DNA from: Bacillota bacterium
GTDB taxonomy: Bacteria > Bacillota > Clostridia > Oscillospirales > Oscillospiraceae
Direction: 5' to 3'
Assembly: GCA_021770445.1 (NCBI GenBank)
Contig: JAETQY010000003.1
Coordinates: 51,531-115,530, forward strand
Length of the DNA stretch: 64,000 nt
This document shows positions 1 to 8,491 of this stretch, one piece after another. Numbering within the stretch: position 1 is the stretch's first letter; the number at the start of each line of letters is the position of its first letter. Made by a program: the position numbers and the translations under genes. Below the pieces are notes generated by a model that made no database searches, had not been told where the DNA came from, and was given only the letters and a program-made list of their open reading frames with translations.

Positions 1-128
1 CCGCAGCCGGTGTTGCAGCCGCAGCCGGTATTGCAGCCGCAGCCGGTATTGCAGCCGCAGCCGGTCAGATGGGCCACAACGCCGTCCCGGCTGCTCTGCT
101 CCCAATCAGAAGCATAGTATCGTCTCAT
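1..128 (-). CDS. Cys/Gly-rich hexapeptide-repeat protein (partial, 3' end outside window)
   Basis: Only the first 42 codons are inside the window. After a 21-residue leader (MRRYYASDWE...) the protein becomes a tandem T-G-C-G-C-N hexapeptide repeat, encoded by an 18-bp DNA repeat present at least three times and running off the left edge. The start is ATG at 128, preceded by AAGGAG six bases upstream. Function is not recognised. The regular Cys spacing suggests a metal-binding or cross-linked structural protein such as a spore-layer protein, or a modified peptide; none of these is proven. Confidence 0.7.
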   Translation of the reverse strand, partial: MRRYYASDWEQSSRDGVVAHLTGCGCNTGCGCNTGCGCNTGC

Positions 129-211
129 AACGCGCTCCTTTACCTTCAAGTAATGGATGTGGCTATGCCACATACCATACTATGACCGCCCCGCCCTTTG
201 GTGCGCGGGGC

Positions 212-240
212 TTTACAGGCCGGCCGGTTTCCCCTATAAT
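212..240 (+). promoter_or_regulatory. sigma-A promoter, TTTACA-17-TATAAT
   Basis: TTTACA at 212-217 and TATAAT at 235-240 are separated by 17 bases. Transcription would begin near 247, just ahead of the ribosome site of the next gene. This rules out the in-frame ATG at 182 as the start. Confidence 0.7.
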
Positions 241-262
241 AGAGGAAAAGGAGGCGTCCCTA

Positions 263-523
263 TTGAATACCATTGAGATCCCCACCCTGCTCTTCTGGGA
301 GAACGGCAACAGCTGGTACGGCAGCCTGGGCAATGCCCGGTTTTTTATTCGGCCAGAGGCCCCCGAGGAGGCAGGAGAAAAACACCTCTCCGTCCAGCTG
401 TGGCGGGGCCCGCTGACCATGGACCTGAGCGAGATCATCGCCACAGCCGCCTTCCCGGTCACGGAGGACGGCTTAGCGCAGACCACGGCCTGGCTGGAGG
501 AGCAGGCCGCACAAATAAACTAA
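263..523 (+). CDS. small conserved hypothetical protein (TTG start)
   Basis: An 86-residue, mostly soluble acidic protein with no recognised family. An in-frame ATG exists at 182 but lies upstream of the promoter at 212-240. The TTG at 263 is preceded by AAAGGAGG at a good distance, so it is the likely start. The gene is a single transcription unit, closed by the terminator that begins at its stop codon. It has no signal peptide and no membrane segment. Confidence 0.6.
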   Translation: MNTIEIPTLLFWENGNSWYGSLGNARFFIRPEAPEEAGEKHLSVQLWRGPLTMDLSEIIATAAFPVTEDGLAQTTAWLEEQAAQIN

Positions 524-562
524 AAAAACTCCCATCCGTCCGAAACGGATGGGAGTTTTTTC
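523..562. terminator. bidirectional intrinsic terminator
   Basis: CTCCCATCCGT pairs with ACGGATGGGAG around a short loop, with A-run before and T-run after. It serves both the plus-strand small gene and the minus-strand antiporter that end here. Confidence 0.85.
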
Positions 563-1739
563 AGGCCAGCTCCGGCCCTTTTGCAATTGACAGCTTCAGC
601 AGCACCGGTGTCAGCAGCGCGGAGGCAATCACCGCCAAAACGATGGCGGGCAGGATGGACGGGTCGATCATCCCCGCGCTGATTCCCCGCTGGGCCACCA
701 TCAGGGCCACCTCGCTGCGGGCCACCATGCCGATGCCCACCACCAGGGACTGGTGGCGGCTCATGCGGCAGGCCAGTCCGCCCAGGCCGCAGCCGACCAC
801 CTTGGACAGCACGGCGGCCAGCACCAGCAGCAGGGCAAACACCAGAATGTTGGAGTTCATATCCCGCAGATTGGTCTTCATGCCCACGCCGGCGAAAAAC
901 ACCGGGGTGAACACCATGTAGGACGTGACGGTGAACTTCTTGGCCACAAACTTCCGGGCCTTGGTCACGTTACACAGGATCAGACCGGCGAAGTAGGCTC
1001 CGGTGATGTCGGCCACGCCAAACCACTCCTCGGCGCAGTAGGCCATGAGCAGGCAGAAGGCCAGCGCCCACACCGCCACACGGCGGCTGTGCCAATGGTC
1101 CTCGGCCACGAAGGTGAAGATCCTGCGGACTACCAGGCCCACCACCAGCACAAAGGCAAAAAACAGCACAATGTGGATCAGCACCGACACCGGGTTGGAC
1201 TCCCCGGAGCTAAACGCGCTGAGGATGGAGAGCACCACGATGCCGATGATGTCGTCGATGAGGGCGGCGCTGAGCAGGGTGGTCCCGGTCTTGGTTTTCA
1301 GCTTGCCCATCTCGTTCAGGGTCTCCACCGTGATGGACACGGAGGTGGCGGAGAACACCGAGCCCATAAAGGCGGACTTGAGCAGGTTATAGGGGGTAAA
1401 CTCCCCGCCGCAGAAGAAGGCGAAGTACAGCCCGCCGCACAAAAACAGGGGGACGAACACCCCCAGCACGGCGATAACGCTGGCCTGGACGCCGGTCTCC
1501 TTCAGCTCCTGCATGTCGGTGTCGATACCGGCAGTGAACATGAGCATGATGACACCAATCTCCGCCGCCTTCACCAGGAAATCGGTGCTCTGGAGCACCC
1601 CGAAGCCGCTGGGGCCCATAATGATGCCCGCCAAGAGCGCCCCCACCACCTGGGGCAGGTGGACGTGCTCAGTAGCCAGCCCAAAGACCTTAGTGGACAG
1701 CAGGACAATGGCCAGCAGCAGTAAGTAGGTATAATCCAT
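561..1739 (-). CDS. cation:proton antiporter, CPA2/KefB-like
   Basis: A 392-residue integral membrane protein with about a dozen hydrophobic segments and the Na+/H+ exchanger fold seen in Kef/CPA2 proteins (LPQVVGALLAGIIMGPSGFG near the N-terminus; GIDTDMQEL after the third segment). There is no C-terminal TrkA-N domain, so it resembles stand-alone proton-coupled exchangers rather than full KefB. The ATG at 1739 follows GGAGGAAGAG; the longer reading frame upstream extends through the promoter and is not used. Likely role: monovalent cation/H+ exchange at the cytoplasmic membrane. The exact ion is unknown. Confidence 0.85.
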   Translation of the reverse strand: MDYTYLLLLAIVLLSTKVFGLATEHVHLPQVVGALLAGIIMGPSGFGVLQSTDFLVKAAEIGVIMLMFTAGIDTDMQELKETGVQASVIAVLGVFVPLFLCGGLYFAFFCGGEFTPYNLLKSAFMGSVFSATSVSITVETLNEMGKLKTKTGTTLLSAALIDDIIGIVVLSILSAFSSGESNPVSVLIHIVLFFAFVLVVGLVVRRIFTFVAEDHWHSRRVAVWALAFCLLMAYCAEEWFGVADITGAYFAGLILCNVTKARKFVAKKFTVTSYMVFTPVFFAGVGMKTNLRDMNSNILVFALLLVLAAVLSKVVGCGLGGLACRMSRHQSLVVGIGMVARSEVALMVAQRGISAGMIDPSILPAIVLAVIASALLTPVLLKLSIAKGPELA

Positions 1740-1787
1740 CTCTCTTCCTCCCAAACAGAAAACCCGGCTTCTTCCGGGCGTCCCTGT

Positions 1788-1816
1788 ATTATACGCATCG
1801 GGCATGGGGAAGTCAA
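1788..1816 (-). promoter_or_regulatory. sigma-A promoter for the antiporter, TTGACT-17-TATAAT
   Basis: On the minus strand TTGACT (1816-1811) and TATAAT (1793-1788) are 17 bases apart, about 50 bases ahead of the ATG at 1739. Confidence 0.7.
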
Positions 1817-1831
1817 TGGGCAAAATGGCGA

Positions 1832-1876
1832 GAAAACCCCCGGCCCTCCCCCCTCCTTTTGGGGGGAAAGCCGGGA
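1832..1876 (-). terminator. intrinsic terminator after the SGNH gene
   Basis: Read on the minus strand, CCCGGCTTTCCCCCC pairs with GGGGGGAGGGCCGGG over a short loop, then GGTTTT follows. It lies 7 bases past the stop codon of the SGNH-like gene. Confidence 0.65.
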
Positions 1877-1882
1877 GATGTG

Positions 1883-2935
1883 TCACGCAATCCCGTCGGA
1901 GTGATAGCTCTTCAGCTCCTCCCGATAGACGGCCATATCTGCCGTCCAGGCCGGGTCCTCCCAGTCGGTCCTCAGCTCCGGCCAGCCCTCCGTCAGCGCC
2001 CGGGCGAAGAACCGGGTGAACCGGGATGCGCCGAAGCAGTCCAGGTGGTGCTCATCGTGGAACAGGTCCTCGCTCAGGCCGATGGCGGCGTAGTCCTGAT
2101 TGAAATCGTGGAAGGGCACACCCAACCGGGCTGCCGTGTCCTCCACCGTGTTGAGCAGGGCCTTCTCCTCCAGCTCCAGGTTGGAGGGCGTCTTCACCAG
2201 CCACAGGGCGGTCCCCTCCTCCTTACACAGCCTTACGATCTCCTCCAGCCAGTACTGGTTCTTCTCCAGCAGAGGGGTTCGGTCGGTCACCGCCTCCACG
2301 TCCGGACGGGGCCGGGGCTCCTCCTGGGGGGAGAGCATCACATAGCCCTTGTAGGGGTCCCGGGCCTCGTCCCGACGGAAGGTGAAGTCCTGGCGGTGCA
2401 GGTCGCTCCAGCGGTCGTGGTACATCATGAAGTTGAACAGCAAAGCTGCCCTTCCCTCCAGATCGGGGGCGGACTGGAACGCCAGCTTCACCTTGTTCCA
2501 GGACAGGGGGATGTCGTCCATATAGGAGAAGGTGACCCCCTTGTCATTCCCCTCCATATAGTATTCCTTATCTCCAAAGGCCATGCGGCACTCCACCACC
2601 ACCAGGGAGGGGGACTGGGTTTTCAGTGCCTCCTCTATATAGGTGTAGGTGGCCCACAGGGGCTGCTGCTGGGTGGCGAACACATAGCTCTTCACCCCCG
2701 TCTCCTCCCACAGCTCCAGGGGACTGAAGGCGGCGTAGGCGTGGCTGGAGCCGAAGAACATCACCTCAAACTGGTCCTGCTCCTCGTTGTAGAAGCCGCT
2801 GATCTTGGTGGTGGTGTTCCAGGGCAGGGCCAGGGACTTCCGAGCCAACAGCCGGCTCAGGGGAACCAAAATCAGGGTAAGCAGCACTAAGAACGCCAGG
2901 GCGGAGCAGAAAAATCTTACATTTTTATTCTTCAT
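1883..2935 (-). CDS. membrane-anchored SGNH-like O-acyltransferase partner protein (DltD/AlgX-like)
   Basis: A 350-residue protein with one N-terminal membrane anchor (about residues 8-30) and an extracellular domain. FFGSSHAY near residues 61-67 fits the nucleophile block of SGNH hydrolases, and HDEHHLDCFG near residue 300 fits the C-terminal Asp-x-x-His block. It starts 9 bases after the MBOAT gene ends, in the same operon. In DltB/DltD and AlgI/AlgJ/AlgX systems such a pair moves an acyl group across the membrane and onto an envelope polymer. The substrate here cannot be told from sequence. The start ATG at 2935 follows directly from the MBOAT stop. Confidence 0.75.
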   Translation of the reverse strand: MKNKNVRFFCSALAFLVLLTLILVPLSRLLARKSLALPWNTTTKISGFYNEEQDQFEVMFFGSSHAYAAFSPLELWEETGVKSYVFATQQQPLWATYTYIEEALKTQSPSLVVVECRMAFGDKEYYMEGNDKGVTFSYMDDIPLSWNKVKLAFQSAPDLEGRAALLFNFMMYHDRWSDLHRQDFTFRRDEARDPYKGYVMLSPQEEPRPRPDVEAVTDRTPLLEKNQYWLEEIVRLCKEEGTALWLVKTPSNLELEEKALLNTVEDTAARLGVPFHDFNQDYAAIGLSEDLFHDEHHLDCFGASRFTRFFARALTEGWPELRTDWEDPAWTADMAVYREELKSYHSDGIA

Positions 2936-2944
2936 CCGGACACC

Positions 2945-4435
2945 TCAGAATTGGAAATAGGCAAAGGCTCTCGCGTCGTATCCCGGGCCGTAGATGCCGA
3001 AAATCAGCACCACCAGCACCCCAGCCAGGTAGACCGCCCACCGCACTGGCAGGGCCTGGCGGGTGATATAGGGCCGCAGGGGGCCGTACCGCTCCTGGAG
3101 CAGGTCGGCACACAGCAGCCCCCCGATCCCCGCCACCGCCGCCAGGAAGTTGAGCTTGTCCAGCGCCAGCGTAAAGAGCTGCCCCATCAGCACAAAGGGG
3201 TGGGGCTGAGTGAACATATGGACCACCATCTGCCGGGCGGCGGAGAAGGAGGGGGCCCGGAAAAACAGCCAGGCGAAGTCCACCAGACCAAAGGTGAACA
3301 CCGTACTCACCAGACGCCAGAAGGGGCGCTCCCGGTGGATGTGCAGAAGGCGGCATACCCGCTCCCGGGCAGGAGCCAGAATCTCGCCGGCCACCTGGTA
3401 GGCCCCGTTCAGCCCGCCCCAAACCACAAAGCTCCAGTTAGCCCCGTGCCACAGGCCGCTGACCAGAAAGGTAATCATGGTATTGAGGTACTTGCGCACC
3501 TTTCCCTTCCGGTTGCCCCCCAGGGGGATGTACAGGTAGTCCCGGAACCAGGTGGACAGGGAGATGTGCCACCGCCGCCAGAACTCCGCCGCCGACTGGG
3601 CCAGATAGGGCCGGCGGAAGTTCTCCATCAGGGTGAAGCCCATCACCTGGGCCGCTCCGATGGCGATGTGGGAGTAGCCGGCAAAGTCACAGTAGATCTG
3701 GAAGGCAAAGAACACGGTGGCCAGGGCCACCGCCGCCCCGGGGAGCTGGGCGTAATTGTCATAGACGTAGTCCACCAACAGGGCCAGCCGGTCGGCCACC
3801 ACGATCTTTTCCAGCATCCCCCACAGCATGAGCAGCAGCCCGTCCCGCACCCGGTCCGGGTCGAAGTCGTGCCGCTCATAGAGCTGGCCCATCAGGTTCT
3901 TCGACCGCTCGATGGGTCCGGCCACCAGCTGGGGGAAGAAGGAGACAAACAGGGCGTACCGGAAGGGATTTCTTTCCGGCTCCACCTCTCCCCGGTAGAT
4001 GTCCACCGTGTAGGACAGGGCCTGGAAAGTGTAGAAGGAGATGCCCACCGGGAGCACCACGTCAAAGGCCGGCCGCTTGAAGGCCAGGCCCGCCAGGGCC
4101 AGAGCGGCGGACAGGTTATCCAGGAAAAAGTTGAAGTATTTGAAGAAAAAGAGGATGGACAGGTTGACCGCAAAGCCGAAAAATACCCACAGCTTTTTCC
4201 ATCGTACCCGGCGTCTCGCGTCTGAGATGGCCTCCGCCCGGCGGATCAGCAGGCCAGCGGCGTAGGTGGTGAGGGTGGACAGGACGATGAGCAGAGCGTA
4301 TTTGACATTCCAGCTCATATAGAAGTAGTAGCTGGCGGCCAGCAGCCACACCCACCGCACCCGGTGGGGCAGCAGAAAATATATTGCCGTCACCAGGGGG
4401 AAAAACAGCAGAAAGTCGATGGAATTGAACAGCAT
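2945..4435 (-). CDS. MBOAT family membrane-bound O-acyltransferase
   Basis: A 496-residue polytopic protein of the MBOAT family, AlgI/DltB/PatA type. The signature region SGLWHGANWSFVVWGG, with the presumed catalytic His near residue 330, and FRRPYLAQSAAEFWRRWHIS are visible. The start ATG at 4435 has GGAGGAG immediately upstream; the longer frame to 4696 overlaps the polA promoter and is not credible. It forms a two-gene operon with the SGNH-like gene. Likely role: O-acetylation (or other acylation) of an exported polysaccharide or wall polymer. No polymer biosynthesis gene is nearby, so the target is unknown. Confidence 0.9.
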   Translation of the reverse strand: MLFNSIDFLLFFPLVTAIYFLLPHRVRWVWLLAASYYFYMSWNVKYALLIVLSTLTTYAAGLLIRRAEAISDARRRVRWKKLWVFFGFAVNLSILFFFKYFNFFLDNLSAALALAGLAFKRPAFDVVLPVGISFYTFQALSYTVDIYRGEVEPERNPFRYALFVSFFPQLVAGPIERSKNLMGQLYERHDFDPDRVRDGLLLMLWGMLEKIVVADRLALLVDYVYDNYAQLPGAAVALATVFFAFQIYCDFAGYSHIAIGAAQVMGFTLMENFRRPYLAQSAAEFWRRWHISLSTWFRDYLYIPLGGNRKGKVRKYLNTMITFLVSGLWHGANWSFVVWGGLNGAYQVAGEILAPARERVCRLLHIHRERPFWRLVSTVFTFGLVDFAWLFFRAPSFSAARQMVVHMFTQPHPFVLMGQLFTLALDKLNFLAAVAGIGGLLCADLLQERYGPLRPYITRQALPVRWAVYLAGVLVVLIFGIYGPGYDARAFAYFQF

Positions 4436-4470
4436 AGGCTCCTCCATAGGCGCGAAATGGTTTTGCTGAC

Positions 4471-4479
4471 AGTATAGCA
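4471..4479 (-). promoter_or_regulatory. extended -10 element for the MBOAT operon
   Basis: The minus strand reads TGCTATACT, an extended -10 hexamer, about 36 bases ahead of the MBOAT ATG. No convincing -35 was seen, only a T-run. Confidence 0.4.
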
Positions 4480-4529
4480 CAAAATCCCAGAGAAAAAAAG
4501 CCATGTTTTCTTGCCCATCCGCCCAAAAT

Positions 4530-4593
4530 GTAGGGGTCGCCCCCCTGGGCGACCCGCCAGAGAAAATGGGCCGCCGAAGGCGGCGGCCCCTAC
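4530..4593. repeat. two-unit palindromic repeat, GTAGGGG...CCCCTAC
   Basis: Two GC-rich hairpin units in inverted orientation: one begins GTAGGGGTCGCC and the other ends GGCGGCGGCCCCTAC. The same units recur at 7417-7440, 27795-27850 and 60982-61007. It lies between divergent MBOAT and polA promoters. It looks like a REP/BIME-type interspersed repeat rather than a terminator. Confidence 0.75.
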
Positions 4594-4622
4594 TTGCCCC
4601 AGTTGAGGAAAAATGATATACT
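4594..4622 (+). promoter_or_regulatory. polA promoter, TTGCCC-17-TATACT with extended -10
   Basis: TTGCCC at 4594-4599 and TATACT at 4617-4622 are 17 bases apart, and TGA precedes the -10 as an extended element. The start codon of polA follows 34 bases later. Confidence 0.6.
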
Positions 4623-4655
4623 GTAAAGCAAATGAAACTGAGGGAGACTTCCGCC

Positions 4656-7328
4656 ATGAAAAAACTGATGGTCATTGACGGCAATTCCATCGTCAACCGG
4701 GCCTTCTACGGAGTGAGCCAAAATCTCACCACCCGGGAGGGCCAGCCCACCAACGCCATTTTTGGCTTTCTGAACATCCTGAACAAGCTGCTGGATGAGG
4801 GGGCCCCCGATGCCCTGTGCGTCACCTTCGACCGCTCCGCCCCCACCTTCCGCCACCAGGCCTTTGAGGGCTACAAGGCCAACCGCAAGGGGATGCCTGA
4901 TGAGCTGGCCAGCCAGATGCCTATTCTAAAGGACGTGCTGGGGGCTATGAATATCCCCATGTACGAGCTGGACGGCTGGGAGGCCGACGACCTGCTGGGC
5001 ACCATCGCCCGGCTGGACGAGGCGGCCGGCTGGGAGACCGCCATCGTCACCGGGGACAAGGACGCCCTCCAGCTGGTGACGGAGGCCACTACCGTCAAGC
5101 TGGTGTCCACCCGCATGGGACGGACTACCACCCGGGACGTGACCCCGGACAGCTTCCGGGAGGAGTACGGCTTCGACCCCATCAACATCATCGACCTGAA
5201 GGCCCTCATGGGGGACTCCTCCGACAACTACCCCGGTGTCAAGGGGGTGGGGGAAAAGACGGCCATGGCCCTCATCCAGCAGTACGGCGCCATCGACGCC
5301 ATCTACGCGGCCCTCCCGGACGTGGACGCCAAGCCCGGCCTCATCAAAAAGCTGGAGGAGGGCAAGGACAGCGCCTTCCTGTCCTACGACCTGGCCACCA
5401 TCCGCACCGACGCCCCCATCGACTTCAAGCCGGAGGACAACCTGCGCCGGGAACCGGACAACAACCGGCTGTATGAGCTCTTCCTGGACCTGGAGTTTGC
5501 CAAGCTCATCGACAAGTACCACCTCACCGCCCCCCAGGGAGAGGCGGTGGCGGAGGAGGCCCCCGTCTTTGAGGGTGCCTGCACCAGCGAGATGGTGGAA
5601 AACCGGGCCCGGATGGAAGAGCTGCTGGCCCTGTGGCGGACCAAGGAGATTGTGGACGTGCTGGCCCTGCCCGGGCTGGACGTGGTGTGCGTGGAGTGGC
5701 AGGAGGACGAGAAAACCGGCTCCGCCGCTCTGTTCTTTGCGGACAAGCTGGACTGCCACAACAACTTCCTCCGGAGCTTCTTCTCCGACCCGGCCATCAA
5801 AAAGACAGTCCACGGCCTGAAAAACCTGTGCCGGGCCCTGCTGGCTGAGGGGATCTCCCCCGCCGGGTTCGTCTTCGACACCGAGGTGGCCGCCTACCTC
5901 CTGGCCCCCTCCGACGGCAGCTATGAGCTGGAAAAGCTGGTGCTCACCTACTTCAACCAGCAGGCGGACAGGGCCGCGGCCTATCTGGACGACGGGGCCT
6001 TCAGCCCGCTGGCCGACCCTGCGGCCCCCCTGGCCGCCCTCATGTCCCACTGCGCCTGGATCGGCGCGCTGCGGGGCGTTTTGGAAAAGCGCCTCCGGGA
6101 GCTTAACATGTGGGAGCTGTATGAGAAGGTGGATCTGCCCCTGTGCCCGGTGCTGGCCGAGATGGAGACCGAGGGCTTCCTCATCGACCGGGGGGCTCTG
6201 GCCCAGTTCGGGGATATGCTCTCCCAACGGATCGACCAGGTGCAAAATACGATCTACGCCCTGGCCGGGGAGGACACCTTCAACATCAACTCCACCCAGC
6301 AGCTGGGGGGTATCCTCTTTGACAAGCTGGGCCTGCCCCCGGTGAAGAAGACCAAGACGGGCTACTCCACCAACGCCGACGTGCTGGACAAGCTCCGGGG
6401 CCAGCACCCCATCATCGACAGCATCCTGGAGTACCGCCAGCTCACCAAGCTGAAGTCCACCTATGTGGACGGCCTGGGTAAGGTCATCGGCCCGGACGGG
6501 CGCATCCACACCTCCTTCCAGAACACCGTCACCGCCACCGGGCGGCTGTCCTCCACCGAGCCCAATTTGCAGAATATCCCCGTCCGCACCGAGCTGGGGG
6601 CCGAGCTGAGAAAAATGTTCGCCGCCCCCGCCGGGAAGGTGCTGGTGGACGCCGACTACTCCCAGATCGAGCTGCGGCTGCTGGCCCACATGGCCGGGGA
6701 CCAGGCCATGATCGAGGGTTTCCAGTCCGGCGAAGACATCCACACCATTACCGCCTCCCAGGTCTTTAACGTGCCCGTGGAGAAGGTGGCCCCCCAGATG
6801 CGGCGGAGCGCCAAGGCGGTGAACTTCGGCATCGTCTACGGCATCTCCCCCTTCTCCCTGTCCCAGGACATTGGGGTGTCCGTCCAGGAGGCCAAGGAGT
6901 ATATGGACCGCTACTTCGCCCACTACGCCGGCGTCCGTGCCTACATGGACGGGGTGGTGGAGCAGGCCAAACAGGCCGGGTACGTCTCCACCCTGTGGGG
7001 ACGGCGGCGGTGGATTCCCGAGATCAAGTCCTCCAACTTCAACACCCGGTCCTTCGGGGAACGGGTGGCCCTCAACGCCCCCATCCAGGGCACCGCCGCC
7101 GACATTATCAAGCTGGCTATGATAAGGGTCCGGGACCGGCTGAAGGCGGAGCACTTTGAGGGCAAGCTAGTCCTCCAGGTCCACGATGAACTCATCGTGG
7201 AGTGCCCTGAATCCGAGGCGGAGGCCATCTGTAAGCTGGTGGAGGAGGAGATGGAGGGCGTGGCCGCGTTGAGCGTCCCGCTCCTGGCCGAGACCCACGC
7301 CGGGAAAACCTGGGCGGATGCCCATTGA
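4656..7328 (+). CDS. polA: DNA polymerase I
   Basis: An 890-residue family A polymerase for gap filling and primer removal. The 5' nuclease domain fills about residues 1-285 (VIDGNSIVNRAFYG; DSSDNYPGVKGVGEKTA). The middle 3'-5' exonuclease-like domain (about 300-480) lacks the usual Asp-x-Glu and the later catalytic Asp, so proofreading is probably lost, as in Bacillus and Taq enzymes. The polymerase domain carries motif A DADYSQIELR near 664, motif B RRSAKAVNFGIVYG near 715 and motif C VHDE near 841. The ATG at 4656 is chosen over the in-frame ATG at 4632, because GAGGGAG lies between them. Confidence 0.97.
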   Translation: MKKLMVIDGNSIVNRAFYGVSQNLTTREGQPTNAIFGFLNILNKLLDEGAPDALCVTFDRSAPTFRHQAFEGYKANRKGMPDELASQMPILKDVLGAMNIPMYELDGWEADDLLGTIARLDEAAGWETAIVTGDKDALQLVTEATTVKLVSTRMGRTTTRDVTPDSFREEYGFDPINIIDLKALMGDSSDNYPGVKGVGEKTAMALIQQYGAIDAIYAALPDVDAKPGLIKKLEEGKDSAFLSYDLATIRTDAPIDFKPEDNLRREPDNNRLYELFLDLEFAKLIDKYHLTAPQGEAVAEEAPVFEGACTSEMVENRARMEELLALWRTKEIVDVLALPGLDVVCVEWQEDEKTGSAALFFADKLDCHNNFLRSFFSDPAIKKTVHGLKNLCRALLAEGISPAGFVFDTEVAAYLLAPSDGSYELEKLVLTYFNQQADRAAAYLDDGAFSPLADPAAPLAALMSHCAWIGALRGVLEKRLRELNMWELYEKVDLPLCPVLAEMETEGFLIDRGALAQFGDMLSQRIDQVQNTIYALAGEDTFNINSTQQLGGILFDKLGLPPVKKTKTGYSTNADVLDKLRGQHPIIDSILEYRQLTKLKSTYVDGLGKVIGPDGRIHTSFQNTVTATGRLSSTEPNLQNIPVRTELGAELRKMFAAPAGKVLVDADYSQIELRLLAHMAGDQAMIEGFQSGEDIHTITASQVFNVPVEKVAPQMRRSAKAVNFGIVYGISPFSLSQDIGVSVQEAKEYMDRYFAHYAGVRAYMDGVVEQAKQAGYVSTLWGRRRWIPEIKSSNFNTRSFGERVALNAPIQGTAADIIKLAMIRVRDRLKAEHFEGKLVLQVHDELIVECPESEAEAICKLVEEEMEGVAALSVPLLAETHAGKTWADAH

Positions 7329-7367
7329 CCACTTATCCCCCAAAAACGACCGTCTGTCCCAAATCCC

Positions 7368-7396
7368 TTGCCGGGACAAATTTCCTCTGGTACACT
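7368..7396 (+). promoter_or_regulatory. promoter, TTGCCG-17-TACACT with extended -10
   Basis: TTGCCG at 7368-7373 and TACACT at 7391-7396 are 17 bases apart, with TGG ahead of the -10. It would drive the small membrane protein gene and the genes after it. Confidence 0.5.
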
Positions 7397-7416
7397 GAGG
7401 GTGATTCAGAGGAGAC

Positions 7417-7440
7417 GGCCCGCCGAGGGCGGCGGCCCCT
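7417..7440. repeat. single unit of the GGCGGCGGCCCCT palindromic repeat
   Basis: GGCCCGCCGAGGGCGGCGGCC is nearly identical to the right-hand unit at 4567-4593 and to 60982-61007. It sits in the leader, just ahead of the ribosome site of the next gene. Confidence 0.65.
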
Positions 7441-7461
7441 GTGGAGATAGGAGGTCATCCC

Positions 7462-7866
7462 ATGAAAAACCGTACCGACAAAATTCTGCTCACAGTCTTT
7501 CTGCTGTCCCTACCAGCCTATGCTTTGATCCTGCTGACCTATCTTGAAATCATACCTGTGGACTTTCCCCTCGAGCTGTTTTCCCTTCGCGCCTGGCTGG
7601 CGCTCACATTTTCCGCCGTTCCAGCTTTCTGCCTCCAGTTCCTCCTGTGCCGGAGAACACGGCGCCGGATCGCCGCAATCCCAGCGGTCGCCGTCATCGG
7701 CGCGGCACTGTGGTTCGCCTATGGCTTCTTTACCGCCACCGGCTGGGATACGCTGGGCTGGGGCATCCTGATGCTTCTGTCCATCGCCCCGGCGGTGGGG
7801 TGCGCCCTGGCCTGGGCGGTATATGGTCTTTATCGCATCTGTAAGCGAGGTGACATCCGTGGATAA
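7462..7866 (+). CDS. small four-helix membrane protein of unknown function
   Basis: A 134-residue protein with about four hydrophobic segments, a basic stretch in the middle (CRRTRRRIAA) and a basic tail. No family is recognised. The ATG at 7462 follows TAGGAGG at a good distance; the frame opens seven codons earlier inside the ribosome site. Its end overlaps the next gene by eight bases, which suggests translational coupling with the papain-like protein. Confidence 0.65.
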   Translation: MKNRTDKILLTVFLLSLPAYALILLTYLEIIPVDFPLELFSLRAWLALTFSAVPAFCLQFLLCRRTRRRIAAIPAVAVIGAALWFAYGFFTATGWDTLGWGILMLLSIAPAVGCALAWAVYGLYRICKRGDIRG

Positions 7867-8491
7867 CGCAATCTATATCGTCTTTTCCGCCACCCCCACC
7901 GGGATGGGGAAGCTCATTCGGGGGATCACCGGTCACCGCTATAACCACGTGTCCCTCTCTCTCAGCCGGGACATCCACAAGATGTACTCCTTCGCCCGCC
8001 TCCACCGGACCATCCCCCTGTACGGCGGCTTCGTGGTGGAGTCCATCCTGCGGTATCAGTCCTTCGCCGGGACGGCCAAGGTAAAAATATGCCGGGTGGA
8101 GGTGCCTGAGCCGGAGCTGACTTATCTCCACAACTATCTGGAGCGGCTCTGGAACGAGCGGGAGGAGTATATCTACAACACCCCCGCTGCTCTGGCCTCC
8201 CTGGTCCACCTGCGGCCCGCCATCTCCAAGGCCTACACCTGCGTCACCTTCGTCCAGGGCATTCTGGCCCGGCACGGCCTGGCTGGAGTTGCGGAGGCCG
8301 ACAGCCCCACCGTCCGCGCCCTGGAGCGCCGCCTGACCCCCTACACGATCTACGAGGGCCCCGCTCCCGCCTCCGCCGGAGAGTGGGGAGAGGATGCCTA
8401 CCCGGCCCAGACCACCACCCGCTACGCTGTCTACACCACTGCCCGCCACTTCGGCCGCCTGGCCCTGCGGATGCTGACGGGGGCGGTCTGA
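7859..8491 (+). CDS. permuted papain-like (NlpC/P60-superfamily, YiiX-type) protein
   Basis: A 210-residue protein starting MDNAIYIVFSATPTGMG. The block HRYNHVSLSLS gives the likely catalytic His near the N-terminus, and AYTCVTFVQGIL in the second half gives the likely catalytic Cys. This His-before-Cys order is typical of the permuted NlpC/P60 (YiiX/YycO/LRAT-like) fold, which includes amidases, thioesterases and acyltransferases. The substrate is unknown. The GTG at 7859 is chosen because GAGGTGA lies about six bases upstream; an in-frame ATG at 7823 lies inside the previous gene. Its stop overlaps the ATG of the protease gene (TGATG). Confidence 0.65.
   Translation: MDNAIYIVFSATPTGMGKLIRGITGHRYNHVSLSLSRDIHKMYSFARLHRTIPLYGGFVVESILRYQSFAGTAKVKICRVEVPEPELTYLHNYLERLWNEREEYIYNTPAALASLVHLRPAISKAYTCVTFVQGILARHGLAGVAEADSPTVRALERRLTPYTIYEGPAPASAGEWGEDAYPAQTTTRYAVYTTARHFGRLALRMLTGAV

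Noticed and set aside
1..72. CRISPR array suggested by the 18-bp tandem repeat
   Set aside because: The units are contiguous with no spacers and translate in frame as T-G-C-G-C-N after a good start codon.
4632..4655. Upstream ATG of polA as the start
   Set aside because: It would place the ribosome site inside the coding region and add residues not found in DNA polymerase I; the ATG at 4656 has the correct spacing.
4926..7154. A 742-codon minus-strand frame across polA
   Set aside because: Antisense shadow of polA with low-complexity composition and no start signal. The same applies to the plus-strand 663-codon frame at 20612-22603 opposite the GH26-like gene.
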